Source of the DNA: Xanthomonas chitinilytica
GTDB lineage: Bacteria; Pseudomonadota; Gammaproteobacteria; Xanthomonadales; Xanthomonadaceae
Direction of reading: 5' to 3'
Assembly: GCF_026107455.2 (NCBI RefSeq)
Contig: NZ_JAPCHY010000009.1
Location: forward strand, 147,831-211,830
Length of the DNA stretch: 64,000 nucleotides
Shown: positions 18,702 to 30,100 of the stretch, in pieces
Numbering within the stretch: position 1 is the stretch's first letter
How the letters are laid out: the number at the start of each line of letters is the position of its first letter
Program-made: the position numbers and the translations under genes
Notes under the pieces: generated by a model
Seen by the model: the letters and a program-made list of their open reading frames with translations, nothing else
Told to the model about the DNA's origin: nothing
Databases searched by the model: none

Positions 18702-19802
18702 ATGCGTTTCACACTGCAGCGCGAAGCCTTTCTCAAGCCGTTGGCGCAAGTCGTCAATGTGGTCGAACGCCGCCAGACCCTGCCGGTTCTGGCCAACTTC
18801 CTGGTCCAGGTACAGGACGGGCAGCTGTCGCTGACCGGTACCGACCTGGAAGTGGAAATGGTCTCGCGCATTGCAGTGGAGGATGCCCAGGACGGCGAAA
18901 CCACGATTCCGGCGCGCAAGCTGTTCGAGATCATCCGTGCCCTGCCCGACGGCAGCCGCATCACCGTCTCGCAGAACGGCGACAAGATCACCGTGCAGGC
19001 CGGGCGCAGCCGCTTCACCCTGGCCACCCTGCCCGCCAACGACTTCCCGTCGGTCGACGAGGTCGAGGCCACCGAGCGGGTGGCGGTGCCGGAAGCCGGA
19101 TTGAAGGAACTGATCGAGCGCACCGCGTTCGCGATGGCGCAGCAGGACGTGCGCTACTACCTCAACGGCCTGCTGTTCGACCTGCGCGACAAGACCCTGC
19201 GCTGCGTGGCCACCGATGGCCATCGCCTGGCGCTGTGCGAGACCGAGCTGGAGAACAGCGCCGGCGCCAAGCGCCAGATCATCGTGCCGCGCAAGGGCGT
19301 GACCGAGCTGCAGCGCCTGCTGGAAAGCGGCGATCGCGAGATCGAGCTGGAAGTCGGCCGCAGCCATGTGCGGATGAAGCGCGACGATGTCACCTTCACC
19401 TCGAAGCTGATCGATGGCCGCTTCCCGGACTACGAGGCGGTGATCCCGATCGGCGCCGATCGCGAGGTCAAGGTCGACCGCGAGGTGCTGCGCGCCGCGC
19501 TGCAGCGTGCGGCGATCCTGTCCAACGAGAAGTACCGCGGCGTGCGGGTGGAAGTGACCCCCGGCCAGTTGAAGATCAGCGCACACAATCCGGAGCAGGA
19601 AGAGGCGCAGGAAGAGATCGAGGCCGACACCACGGTCAGCGACCTGGCCATCGGCTTCAACGTCAACTACCTGCTGGACGCGCTGTCCGCGCTGCGCGAC
19701 GAGCACGTGGTGATCCAGCTGCGCGATTCCAACTCCTCGGCGCTGGTACGCGAAGCCAGCAGCGAGAAGTCGCGCCACGTGGTGATGCCGCTGCGGCTGT
19801 GA
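18702..19802 (+). CDS. dnaN: DNA polymerase III subunit beta (sliding clamp)
   Basis: The 366-residue protein starts MRFTLQREAFLKPLAQVVNV and shows three beta-clamp repeats with typical segments LPVLANFLVQV, DGSRITVSQNGDKITV and FPSVDEVEATERV. It ends in the family tail SSEKSRHVVMPLRL. Length is exactly that of E. coli DnaN. The ring-shaped dimer tethers DNA polymerase III and other partners to DNA. The gene is bracketed by the two inverted origin-like modules, and a parS-like site follows 12 bp after its stop. Confidence 0.99.
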   Translation: MRFTLQREAFLKPLAQVVNVVERRQTLPVLANFLVQVQDGQLSLTGTDLEVEMVSRIAVEDAQDGETTIPARKLFEIIRALPDGSRITVSQNGDKITVQAGRSRFTLATLPANDFPSVDEVEATERVAVPEAGLKELIERTAFAMAQQDVRYYLNGLLFDLRDKTLRCVATDGHRLALCETELENSAGAKRQIIVPRKGVTELQRLLESGDREIELEVGRSHVRMKRDDVTFTSKLIDGRFPDYEAVIPIGADREVKVDREVLRAALQRAAILSNEKYRGVRVEVTPGQLKISAHNPEQEEAQEEIEADTTVSDLAIGFNVNYLLDALSALRDEHVVIQLRDSNSSALVREASSEKSRHVVMPLRL

Positions 19803-19814
19803 CCGGCCGCGTCG

Positions 19815-19830
19815 TGTTTCACGTGGAACA
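19815..19830. promoter_or_regulatory. parS: parS-like ParB-binding site 1
   Basis: TGTTTCACGTGGAACA is a 16-bp near-palindrome that matches the conserved parS family (TGTTNCACGTGNAACA). Sites of this kind cluster near oriC in most bacteria and load the ParB partition clamp. It lies 12 bp after dnaN and before its terminator. Confidence 0.85.
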
Positions 19831-19848
19831 CGGAATCGATGCAGCACA

Positions 19849-19876
19849 AGCCCGGCCATGGCCGGGCTTTTTGTTG
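19849..19876 (+). terminator. rho-independent terminator after dnaN
   Basis: AAGCCCGGCC-AT-GGCCGGGCTT followed by TTTGTT forms a strong stem with a T-rich tail, about 47 bp after the dnaN stop. It implies that recF has its own promoter. Confidence 0.9.
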
Positions 19877-20337
19877 TGCAGCGGAGGACGGTTGTGAAGC
19901 CTGGCCGGGTTCCGTAACCCGCGATCATTTTCCCGATGCCCGCTTGGGACATGTTCGCTCCCGGACACCCGCATTCTGGCCGGGCAGCTCGCGGGCGCAG
20001 GGTTGAACCCTGAGATGCATCAGGGGCATCCGGGTCGTGCCCTTCGAAGCGATGCCTGGTTGGGAGTACCAGTTCCCTGCGTTGCTCGTCCGATTTCAGG
20101 AACCGCGAGGATGCAGCATCCCGAGGTCTGCGGTGACGGCGACATGCTGCGGGGAGCGCGGCTTCGCTCGGGGCGGCTTCCGCCGTTGCATTCGATGAAC
20201 GTCGGGCGCGGTTTTCCCCCTCAAGATCGCTCCGGATGGCGCAGGCGGAGTTCCTCTGCCAGAGGTTGCTGGGCGATCTGTTTCGGACCCTCTTGCCTGC
20301 GCTTTTCCCAGCTTCCAAAGCTCTTAAGATCAGTAAA
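19877..20337. other. long gap between dnaN terminator and origin module B, no gene seen
   Basis: About 460 bp without a credible gene. Both strands have open frames, but their composition (Arg/Pro/Ser/Cys-rich, no domain or ribosome site) is that of shadow frames. Small imperfect palindromes are present (for example CCCTGAGATGCATCAGGG at 20006-20023). The origin-proximal position suggests a structural or regulatory role, but nothing specific can be read. Confidence 0.5.
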
Positions 20338-20508
20338 AAATCAAAGGTTTGGTGGTGATGGTAGGGGTGGATTTCATGTAGAAATGCATTATGTGTATGT
20401 TTTAAAACGGTTTTTATGCGCTGAAACCCCCGGGAAAAGCCGGCTGCAAGCCCGGGAAAACCTGTGGACAACTTTATGGGCAAAGGAAGGTCGCTTTTCT
20501 GTCCACAT
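20338..20508 (-). other. oriC-like module B, inverted copy of module A
   Basis: Read leftward from 20507 this shows TGTGGACAG, then TTGTCCACA (DnaA-box-like, 20471-20463) and TTTTCCC. It continues with GTTTCAGCGCATAAAAACC (within 20428-20409), an AT-rich run, CTACCATCACCACCAA (20364-20349) and TTTGATTT. These are the landmarks of module A in the same order at the same offsets (143 bp from the first box to CTACCAT in both). By hand count about 65 of 90 bases match without gaps over the distal half. The boxes in this copy are degenerate by one or two bases, so it may be a weak second origin element, a regulatory site for recF, or a decaying duplicate. Confidence 0.8.
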
Positions 20509-20700
20509 CTTGTCCAGAGCTTGTGCTCCACCCTGCTGTTCAGGGGAGTTCCGCTCCGGAATCGCGCTTTCCCGGCGGATGGAGCGGAAGGCGGAGCGAT
20601 CGCCGAGGTGGGTCCCTCCTGCCGGGCGCCGATGCTTTAAGCTGGCGGCCCGGCGCGGTTGTGCACGCTTGATGCGTGTTGCGCTTTTTCCTGCGACTCC

Positions 20701-21798
20701 ATGCAAATCGTCCGTCTTGCCCTGCACCACCTGCGCCGCTTCGATTCGGAGGAACTGGCGCCGCAGCCGGGGATGAACCTGATTACCGGCGACAACGGTG
20801 CGGGAAAGACCAGCATCCTCGAAGCCCTGCACCTGATGGCCTACGGCCGCAGTTTCCGCGGCCGGGTGCGCGATGGGCTGGTACGGCAGGGCTGTGAGGC
20901 GCTGGAGATCTTCGTCGAATGGGACGAGAAGGCGGCTGCGGGCAACCCGCTGCGGCGGCGGGCCGGGCTCCGCCACAGTGGCCAGGACTGGAAAGGCCGG
21001 CTCGACGGCGAGGACGTCGCCCAGCTCGGCAACCTGTGCGCGGCGCTGGCGGTGGTGACCTTCGAACCGGGCAGCCACGCGCTGGTCAGTGGCGGCGGCG
21101 AACCCCGGCGGCGCTTCGTCGATTGGGGGTTGTTCCACGTGGAACCTGACTTCCTCGGTCTCTGGCGCCGCTACATGCGGGCGTTGAAGCAACGCAACGC
21201 CCTGCTGAAGCAAGGTGGTGCGGCCGCAGCGCTGGATGCCTGGGACCGGGAACTGGCCGAGGCCGGCGAGCCGCTGTCCTCGCGCCGGCAGCAGTACCTG
21301 GAGCGTCTGCAGGATCGCGCCGTCGACCTGGCCGCGGCGCTGGCACCGGGGCTGGGGCTGCAGTCGCTGGAGTTCCAGCCCGGCTGGCGCCGCAACGAGC
21401 TGCCGCTGGCCGATGCCCTGCTGTTGGCGCGCGAGCGCGACCGGCTGGCCGGCTACACCTCGGTCGGGCCGCACCGGGCCGACTGGAGCGTGGGGTTTGC
21501 CGGGCTTCCCGGCCGCGAGGCGCTGTCGCGCGGGCAGGCCAAGCTGACCGCGCTGGCCTGCCTGCTGGCCCAGGCCGAGGACTATGCCGCGCTGCGCGGG
21601 GAGTGGCCGGTCATCGCCCTGGATGACCTGGGCTCGGAGTTGGATCGCAATCACCAGCAGCGGGTGCTGCAGCGGTTGGCGGACAGTGCCGCACAGGTCT
21701 TCATCACCGCCACCGAAGTCCCCGCCGCGCTGCAGGCTGGACCCGCCAGGGTCGCCCGGTTCCACGTGGAACATGGGCGGATCTCGCGGCCGGAGTGA
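20701..21798 (+). CDS. recF: DNA replication/repair protein RecF
   Basis: The 365-residue protein starts MQIVRLALHHLRRFDSEELA. The SMC-like ATPase motifs are GDNGAGKTSILEALHLMAYG (Walker A), the signature LSRGQAKLTALACLLAQ and VIALDDLGSELD (Walker B). RecF with RecO and RecR loads RecA at gapped DNA. The frame is open upstream to 20659, but the MQIV start fits the family. Two parS-like sites are embedded in the coding sequence, both encoding the residues FHVE. The gene is preceded by a 900-bp gap rather than the tight dnaN spacing seen in many bacteria. Confidence 0.97.
   Translation: MQIVRLALHHLRRFDSEELAPQPGMNLITGDNGAGKTSILEALHLMAYGRSFRGRVRDGLVRQGCEALEIFVEWDEKAAAGNPLRRRAGLRHSGQDWKGRLDGEDVAQLGNLCAALAVVTFEPGSHALVSGGGEPRRRFVDWGLFHVEPDFLGLWRRYMRALKQRNALLKQGGAAAALDAWDRELAEAGEPLSSRRQQYLERLQDRAVDLAAALAPGLGLQSLEFQPGWRRNELPLADALLLARERDRLAGYTSVGPHRADWSVGFAGLPGREALSRGQAKLTALACLLAQAEDYAALRGEWPVIALDDLGSELDRNHQQRVLQRLADSAAQVFITATEVPAALQAGPARVARFHVEHGRISRPE
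21131..21146. promoter_or_regulatory. parS: parS-like ParB-binding site 2, inside recF
   Basis: TGTTCCACGTGGAACC contains the perfect 14-bp palindrome GTTCCACGTGGAAC and differs from the full 16-bp palindrome at the last base only. It is read as LFHVEP in the recF frame. Confidence 0.85.
21758..21773. promoter_or_regulatory. parS: parS-like ParB-binding site 3, at the 3' end of recF
   Basis: GGTTCCACGTGGAACA holds the same perfect 14-bp core (21759-21772) as site 2 and is read as RFHVEH, eight codons before the recF stop. Confidence 0.85.
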
Positions 21799-21825
21799 CG
21801 GCCGCAGGGCGGGAGGGGGCCCGGC

Positions 21826-21834
21826 TGGTATAAT
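21826..21834 (+). promoter_or_regulatory. extended -10 promoter for gyrB
   Basis: TGGTATAAT is a perfect extended -10 element (TG-N-TATAAT), 81 bp before the gyrB start and just past the recF stop. No good -35 is visible, which is common for extended -10 promoters. Confidence 0.7.
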
Positions 21835-21839
21835 TTTGA

Positions 21840-24353
<2,514 letters not shown>

Positions 24354-24432
24354 CACAATCGGGCGGCAGGCACCGGCACCACGGGGAGTGGCGCCGGTGC
24401 ATCCCCTTCTTCCGCCCAATGTCAGGAACGCG

Positions 24433-25287
24433 ATGTCCGTACCGCCCCAGGCCCCTGCCCCGCTGTCGTCCCCGCCCCCGTTTCCGCCCGCCGCTTCGCC
24501 ACCGCTGAAAACCGCCTCGCCGGTCGCCGGCTTCTGGATCGACCTCGGCATCGGCATCGTCACCCTGCTGGGGGTGAGCATCGTCTGCGGCATCGTCTGG
24601 GGGCTGTACCGCGGCGTGATGATCGGGATCGAAGCGGCCGGCAGCGGCGCCGTCGACCCGGCCGACATCGCCACGCAGATGGGACAACCCGGTGCGCTGG
24701 CGCAGATCCTGATGGCGCTGATCGCCACCTCCTCGGCGGCACTGCTGCTGTACTTCTGGCGTCGTCGCGCCAGCGCCGCCGAACGCCAGGCCTCCCATCG
24801 CGCGGCCCGGCGTCCTGCCACCTGGGGCTGGACCCTGCTGATCGCCGCGGCGGTGTTCACCGGCAGCAGCCTGATCGGCTGGCTCGCCAAGCAGGGAGGC
24901 GTCGAGCCGCTGCCGACCAACCTGCCGCTGATGCAACAGGCCATCAGCCAGTATCCGGTGTTCCTGGTGGTGTTCGCGGTGCTGTTGGCGCCGGCCTACG
25001 AGGAACTGCTGTTCCGGCGCGTGCTGTTCGGACGGCTGTGGGCCGCCGGCCGGCCGCTGCTGGGCATGGTGCTGAGCAGCGCCGCGTTTGCGCTGGTGCA
25101 CGAAATTCCCGGCAGCAGCGGCAACGGTCCGCTGGAAATCCTGCAGCTGTGGCTGATCTACGGCGGCATGGGCGCCGCGTTCGCCTGGCTGTACCAGCGC
25201 ACCGGCACGCTGTGGGCGCCGGTCGCCGCGCATGCGTTGAACAACGCCATCGCGCTGGGCGCACTGGTGCTGTTCGGGATGTCCTGA
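24433..25287 (+). CDS. CPBP-family intramembrane metalloprotease
   Basis: The start at 24433 (MSVPPQAPAPLSSPPP) has AGGAA nine bases upstream. The 284-residue product has a Pro-rich cytoplasmic lead and about seven to eight hydrophobic helices. It holds the three CAAX/CPBP motifs: APAYEELLFRRVLFG (motif 1, EExxxR), SSAAFALVHE (motif 2 His) and APVAAHALNNAIALG (motif 3, HxxxN). The family (Abi/CPBP) cleaves or processes membrane proteins in the inner membrane. Targets are unknown here. It lies 80 bp after gyrB, possibly on its own promoter. Confidence 0.85.
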   Translation: MSVPPQAPAPLSSPPPFPPAASPPLKTASPVAGFWIDLGIGIVTLLGVSIVCGIVWGLYRGVMIGIEAAGSGAVDPADIATQMGQPGALAQILMALIATSSAALLLYFWRRRASAAERQASHRAARRPATWGWTLLIAAAVFTGSSLIGWLAKQGGVEPLPTNLPLMQQAISQYPVFLVVFAVLLAPAYEELLFRRVLFGRLWAAGRPLLGMVLSSAAFALVHEIPGSSGNGPLEILQLWLIYGGMGAAFAWLYQRTGTLWAPVAAHALNNAIALGALVLFGMS

Positions 25288-25357
25288 GCCGGCACGCTTG
25301 ACGAAACATTAAGCCGGTTGCAAGCACACTGCCGGCCAGAACGTTGGGGGATCACCG

Positions 25358-26164
25358 ATGAAACCAGTGCTGTTGGGTCTTGCGGTCGTGCTGCTGGCGA
25401 CGGCCTGCGCCACCACCACGTCGCCGACCGGGCGCCGCCAGGTGGTCGGTGGCGTTTCCCAGGCCGAGCTCGACCAGCTCGGCGCCCAGGCCTTCACCGA
25501 AACCAAGGCCAAGCAGACCCTCAGCCAGGACAGCAAGCAGAACGCCTATGTCCAGTGCGTGGTCAACGCCCTGGTCGCACAGCTGCCGCAACAGTACCGG
25601 GGCGTACGCTGGGAGACGGCACTGTTCGTCGAGAAGGAACCCAATGCCTTCGCCCTGCCCGGCGGCAAGGTCGGGGTCAACTCCGGCATCTTCACCGTGG
25701 CCAAGAACCAGGACCAGCTGGCGGCAGTGCTCGGCCACGAGATCGGCCACGTGATCTCGCGCCACCACGAAGAGCGGCTGACGCGGCAGATGGGGACCCA
25801 GGCCGGGCTCGGCATCATCGGCGCGCTGGCCGGCGCCGCCTACGGCGATACCGCCGCCAGTGCCGTCAACCAGTTCGGCAGCCTCGGCGCCCAGGGCCTG
25901 ATCCTGCTGCCCAACTCGCGCACCCAGGAGACCGAGGCCGACGTGGTCGGGCAGCGGCTGATGGCCGAGGCCGGGTTCGATCCGGCGCAGGCGGTGAACC
26001 TGTGGCAGAACATGCAGGCGGCCAGTGGCGGCCGCTCGCCGCAGTGGCTCTCCACCCACCCGGACCCGGCCAACCGCATCCGCGAACTGCAGCGCGACGT
26101 CGCCGCACTGGCTCCCGTGTACCAGCAGGCGCGTGCCGCCGGGCGGGTTCCACGCTGTGGATGA
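25358..26164 (+). CDS. M48-family metalloprotease lipoprotein
   Basis: The 268-residue product begins MKPVLLGLAVVLLATAC, a lipoprotein signal with the acylated Cys at residue 17. The peptidase core shows LPGGKVGVNSGIF, LGHEIGHVISRHHEERL (HExxH zinc ligands and the catalytic Glu) and TQETEADVVGQRLMAEAGFDP (third ligand Glu). It ends with the substrate-region STHPDPANRIRELQ. This is the LoiP/YcaL type of the M48 family, which acts on the inner side of the outer membrane in envelope protein quality control. GGGGG before the ATG serves as ribosome site. Confidence 0.9.
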   Translation: MKPVLLGLAVVLLATACATTTSPTGRRQVVGGVSQAELDQLGAQAFTETKAKQTLSQDSKQNAYVQCVVNALVAQLPQQYRGVRWETALFVEKEPNAFALPGGKVGVNSGIFTVAKNQDQLAAVLGHEIGHVISRHHEERLTRQMGTQAGLGIIGALAGAAYGDTAASAVNQFGSLGAQGLILLPNSRTQETEADVVGQRLMAEAGFDPAQAVNLWQNMQAASGGRSPQWLSTHPDPANRIRELQRDVAALAPVYQQARAAGRVPRCG

Positions 26165-26295
26165 GCGGCCCGGATGCTGCGCTACAGCATCAGAAACGAT
26201 TTCTCAGCCCCGCCATTTCTGATACGTTTGCCGGCTAAGTTTTGTACAGCCCGTCCGTTTTCAGCGCCGCTCCGGCGGTTCGATCGAGGTGAACC

Positions 26296-27489
26296 ATGAT
26301 TATCCGCAGCCCTAAACACGCCGTGCTTTCCGTCCTTGTCGCGACCCTGCTCGGCGGCGCCGTGGTCACCGATGCCGTCGCCCAGTCGCGTTCGGCCGAG
26401 CGTTCCAGCGAGCGCAAGGGCCGCTCCAGCGCCAAGGCCGATGTGCTGTTCCCCGAGGCGACCCGCGAAGAACCCAAGACCAAGGCTTCGGCCAAGCTCG
26501 GCGGCCAGCTGCAGAAGCTGTTCGCGTCCTACAACAAGGACGACTACGAAGCCACCCGCAGCCAGGCCGACCAGATCCTCGCCAACGCCGCCGCCAACGA
26601 GTACGACAAGTCGGTGGCCGCGCAGCTCGGCTCGCAGGCCGCCTACAACCTGGACGACATCCCCGCCGCCAAGCAGTACCTGCAGCAGGCGCTGGAGTTC
26701 AACGGCCTGGACAACAACGGCCACTACCAGGCGCTGCTGATGCTGGCGCAGCTGCAGCTGCAGGACGAGCAGTACGCCGAGGGCCTGGCCAACCTGGACA
26801 AGTACTTCGCCGAGTCGAAGTCGCAGAAGCCGGAAGAACTGGTGATCAAGGGCCAGGCGCTGTACCAGACCGAGCGCTACGCCGAGGCGATCCCGGTGCT
26901 GAAGCAGGCCATCGCCGCTTCCAGCGAACCCAAGGACAGCTGGAACCAGCTGCTGATGGCGTCCTATGCCGAGGCCGGCCAGACCGGCGAAGCGGTCAAG
27001 GAAGCCGAAGCGCTGGCCGCCCGCAATCCGCAGGACAAGAAGGCCCAGCTGAACCTGGCGAGCATGTACATGCAGGCCGATGACATGGAAAAGGCGGCCG
27101 CGGTGATGGACGGGCTGCGTGCGTCCGGCCAGCTCACCGAGGAGCGCGAGTACCGGCAGCTGTACTCGATCTACGCCAACACCGAGAACAAGGAAAAAGA
27201 CGTCATCGCGGTGATCAACGAGGGCATGCAGAAGGGCATCCTCAAGCCGGACTACCAGGCGTACCTGGCGCTGGCGCAGTCGTACTACTACAGCGACCAG
27301 GTACCGCAGGCGATCGAAGCGTGGCAGAAGGCCGCTCCGCTCTCCAAGGATGGTGAAACCTACCTGAACCTGGCACGCGTGTTGCATTCGGAAGGAAGGA
27401 TTCCGGAAGCGCGCCAGGCGGCCCAGCAGGCGCTGGCCAAGGGTGTGAAGCGTCCGGACGACGCGAAGAAAATCATCAACCTGAAGTAA
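26296..27489 (+). CDS. secreted TPR-repeat protein upstream of tonB
   Basis: A 397-residue protein with a signal peptide (MIIRSPKHAVLSVLVATLLGGAVVTDAVAQ) and a basic, Ser-rich stretch. Tandem tetratricopeptide helices run from about residue 65 to the end (for example QYAEGLANLDKYFAES, RYAEAIPVLKQAIAASSE, EGRIPEARQAAQQALAKG). GAGGTGA precedes the ATG. The gene lies directly upstream of tonB-exbB-exbD, the arrangement seen in Xanthomonas, so it may support TonB-dependent transport in the periplasm, which is inference. A hairpin (27509-27531) follows the stop. Confidence 0.85.
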   Translation: MIIRSPKHAVLSVLVATLLGGAVVTDAVAQSRSAERSSERKGRSSAKADVLFPEATREEPKTKASAKLGGQLQKLFASYNKDDYEATRSQADQILANAAANEYDKSVAAQLGSQAAYNLDDIPAAKQYLQQALEFNGLDNNGHYQALLMLAQLQLQDEQYAEGLANLDKYFAESKSQKPEELVIKGQALYQTERYAEAIPVLKQAIAASSEPKDSWNQLLMASYAEAGQTGEAVKEAEALAARNPQDKKAQLNLASMYMQADDMEKAAAVMDGLRASGQLTEEREYRQLYSIYANTENKEKDVIAVINEGMQKGILKPDYQAYLALAQSYYYSDQVPQAIEAWQKAAPLSKDGETYLNLARVLHSEGRIPEARQAAQQALAKGVKRPDDAKKIINLK

Positions 27490-27508
27490 GCGGGAATAAC
27501 GCCTGAAT

Positions 27509-27531
27509 GCCTGCGCCGATGGTGCGCAGGC
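27509..27531 (+). terminator. hairpin between the TPR gene and tonB
   Basis: GCCTGCGC and GCGCAGGC arms (8 bp) with a 7-base loop, 20 bp after the TPR gene stop. There is no T run, so it may be an attenuating or processing hairpin instead of a true terminator. Confidence 0.5.
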
Positions 27532-27540
27532 GCTCAGGAT

Positions 27541-27549
27541 TGGTATAAG
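27541..27549 (+). promoter_or_regulatory. probable extended -10 promoter of tonB
   Basis: TGGTATAAG matches an extended -10 with one mismatch, about 88 bp before the tonB ATG. A short hairpin GCGGTG-TCATG-CACCGC (27563-27579) lies in the leader. No convincing Fur box was seen. Confidence 0.45.
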
Positions 27550-27636
27550 CTTGGAGGTTCCTGCGGTGTCATGCACCGCTGAATCAGGGTCGCCGGCAAC
27601 AACAGCGGCCCGGCCCCACTAATGAGTTCTTGGCGC

Positions 27637-28305
<669 letters not shown>

Positions 28306-28393
28306 TCCGGACAGGCGGCTGCCTTGGCCGCCCGCAGGAACAGTCTGTCTTTAGCACCACCCTTTATCACCACACACAACAAAGGTAAGCGTC

Positions 28394-29152
28394 ATGCTGC
28401 AGGAAATCTTCATCGCCGCTGCTGCCGGGGGCACCGCGAACAACGCCCTCTCGCAGATGGGCTTCGAGCATCTGATCCATGAAATGACCTCCGCCCCGGG
28501 CGAGTTCGCCGTTTCCTGGGTCGTGTTGATCACCCTGGTGGTGATGTCGGCCCTGTCCTGGTACTGGACCGTCATCAACACCTTCCGCGCCACCCGCCTG
28601 AAGAACGCGGCCGACCGCGTGACCACCCTGTTCTGGGACACCCCGAACGCCCAGGACGCGATCCGCGCCATGGAAGAGCAGCCGGCTTCCGAGCCGTTCT
28701 CGAAGATCGCCCTGGACGCCGCCCAGGCTGCCGCCCACCACCAGCGTGCCGAAGGTTCCAGCGCCGGCCTGGGCGAGAACCTGAGCCGTTCGGAATTCGT
28801 CGACCGCGCCCTGCGCCAGGCCGTGACCCGCGAAAGCAACCGTCTGCAGTCGGGCATGACCCTGCTGGCGACCGTCGGTGCGACCGCTCCGTTCGTCGGC
28901 CTGCTGGGTACCGTGTGGGGCATCTACGGCGCCCTGATCAAGATCGGCGCCACCGGTTCGGCCTCGATCGACGCCGTTGCCGGCCCGGTGGGTGAAGCGC
29001 TGATCATGACCGCGATCGGTCTGTTCGTCGCGATCCCGGCCGTGTTCGCCTTCAACTTCTTCAGCAAGATCAACAGCGCCACGATCAGCAAGTTCGATAC
29101 GTTCGCTCACGATCTGCACGACTTCTTCGCCACCGGTTCGCGCGTTCGCTGA
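28394..29152 (+). CDS. exbB: TonB-system proton channel subunit ExbB
   Basis: The 252-residue protein has the MotA/TolQ/ExbB layout. It has an N-terminal membrane helix (VVLITLVVMSALSWYWTVI), a cytoplasmic region, and two helices including LLATVGATAPFVGLLGTVWGIYGALI and AGPVGEALIMTAIGLFVAIPAVFAFNFF, which hold the conserved Thr, Pro and Gly residues of the channel. It sits 88 bp after tonB and 46 bp before exbD1, in one apparent operon. ExbB pentamers surround an ExbD dimer and convert proton flow into TonB movement. Confidence 0.97.
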   Translation: MLQEIFIAAAAGGTANNALSQMGFEHLIHEMTSAPGEFAVSWVVLITLVVMSALSWYWTVINTFRATRLKNAADRVTTLFWDTPNAQDAIRAMEEQPASEPFSKIALDAAQAAAHHQRAEGSSAGLGENLSRSEFVDRALRQAVTRESNRLQSGMTLLATVGATAPFVGLLGTVWGIYGALIKIGATGSASIDAVAGPVGEALIMTAIGLFVAIPAVFAFNFFSKINSATISKFDTFAHDLHDFFATGSRVR

Positions 29153-29198
29153 TCCGGCAAGCCGAGCAGTCCTCGCAACGATATAGACGGAGCCCGTT

Positions 29199-29624
29199 AT
29201 GGCTTTCAGTAGTGGTAACAGCGGCGGCCCCATGGCCGACATCAACGTCACGCCCCTCGTGGACGTGATGCTGGTGCTGCTGATCATCTTCATCATCACG
29301 GCGCCCCTGATGTCCCACAAGGTCCAGGTGGAGCTGCCCGAGGCCAACCTGGTCCAGAGTCCGGAAGACGCCGAAAAGCGTGCCGGTCCGATCACGGTGG
29401 CGGTCAAGGAAGACGGGTCGCTTTACTGGAACGACGAGCCGGTGTCCAAGGAAACCCTGGAATCGCGCTTCGCCACTGCGGCCCAGCAGACCCCGCAGCC
29501 GCCGCTCAACCTGCGCGGTGACCGCACCACCAAGATGCGCGTCATCAATGAAGTGACCAAGATCGCGCAGAGCCAGGGCATGCTGGACGTCGGTTTCGTT
29601 GCCACGAAAGAGAAGGGGCAGTAA
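29199..29624 (+). CDS. exbD1: biopolymer transport protein ExbD (copy 1)
   Basis: The 141-residue protein starts [20 protein letters not shown], with a single membrane helix whose Asp in [18 protein letters not shown] is the proton-carrying residue of the ExbD/TolR family. The periplasmic part follows (QVELPEANLVQ...). ACGGAG stands before the ATG. Its first 35 residues are nearly the same as those of the next gene, so the two arose by tandem duplication. Paired exbD genes are typical for Xanthomonas, where exbD2 is reported to be needed only for some functions. Confidence 0.96.
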   Translation: MAFSSGNSGGPMADINVTPLVDVMLVLLIIFIITAPLMSHKVQVELPEANLVQSPEDAEKRAGPITVAVKEDGSLYWNDEPVSKETLESRFATAAQQTPQPPLNLRGDRTTKMRVINEVTKIAQSQGMLDVGFVATKEKGQ

Positions 29625-29627
29625 GCC

Positions 29628-30038
29628 ATGGCATTCAGTTCCGGTGGTAACAAGGGCCCCATGGCCGACATCAACGTCACGCCCCTCGTGGACGTGATGC
29701 TGGTGCTGTTGATCATCTTCATCGTGACCGCGCCGATCATGACCTATCCGATCGCCGTGGACCTGCCGCAACGGGTCATCAACCCGCCGCCGGTGTTGCG
29801 CGAGCCGCCGCCGCCGATCGACCTGCGGGTGGATTCGAGCAACCAGGTGTTCTGGAACAACAGCCCGGTGGCGGTGACCGAGTTGCAGCAGCGCATGGAA
29901 GAGGAAGTGCAGCGCGATCCGACCAACCAGCCGGAACTGCGCATCGACGCCAATCCCGATTCCGAGTACGAGGTGATGGCCAAGATCCTGGCCGCCGCCA
30001 AGAACGCGCAGATGAAGAAGATCGGTTTCATCCAGTAA
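29628..30038 (+). CDS. exbD2: biopolymer transport protein ExbD (copy 2)
   Basis: A 136-residue paralogue of the preceding gene, starting 3 bp after it. It begins [20 protein letters not shown] and keeps the same [17 protein letters not shown] helix with the functional Asp. The periplasmic half is diverged ([20 protein letters not shown]). The very short intergenic distance indicates translational coupling. A long-T terminator follows within 31 bp. Confidence 0.96.
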   Translation: MAFSSGGNKGPMADINVTPLVDVMLVLLIIFIVTAPIMTYPIAVDLPQRVINPPPVLREPPPPIDLRVDSSNQVFWNNSPVAVTELQQRMEEEVQRDPTNQPELRIDANPDSEYEVMAKILAAAKNAQMKKIGFIQ

Positions 30039-30068
30039 TACGCAATACCTCAGTCATGACGCGACTGG

Positions 30069-30100
30069 AACGCCCCCGGGAACGGGGGCGTTTTTTTTTT
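30069..30100 (+). terminator. strong rho-independent terminator of the tonB operon
   Basis: AACGCCCCCGGGAACGGGGGCGTT is a stem with loop GGAA-type bases, followed by an unbroken run of T residues through 30100. It lies 31 bp after exbD2. Confidence 0.97.

Noticed and set aside
20371..20385. ATTTCATGTAGAAAT as a degenerate parS site
   Set aside because: It lacks the CACGTG core and lies within the AT-rich part of origin module B.
20003..20776. A 257-codon frame in the dnaN-recF gap
   Set aside because: Arg/Ser/Cys-rich composition, no domain and no ribosome site, and it crosses the inverted origin module and the recF start.
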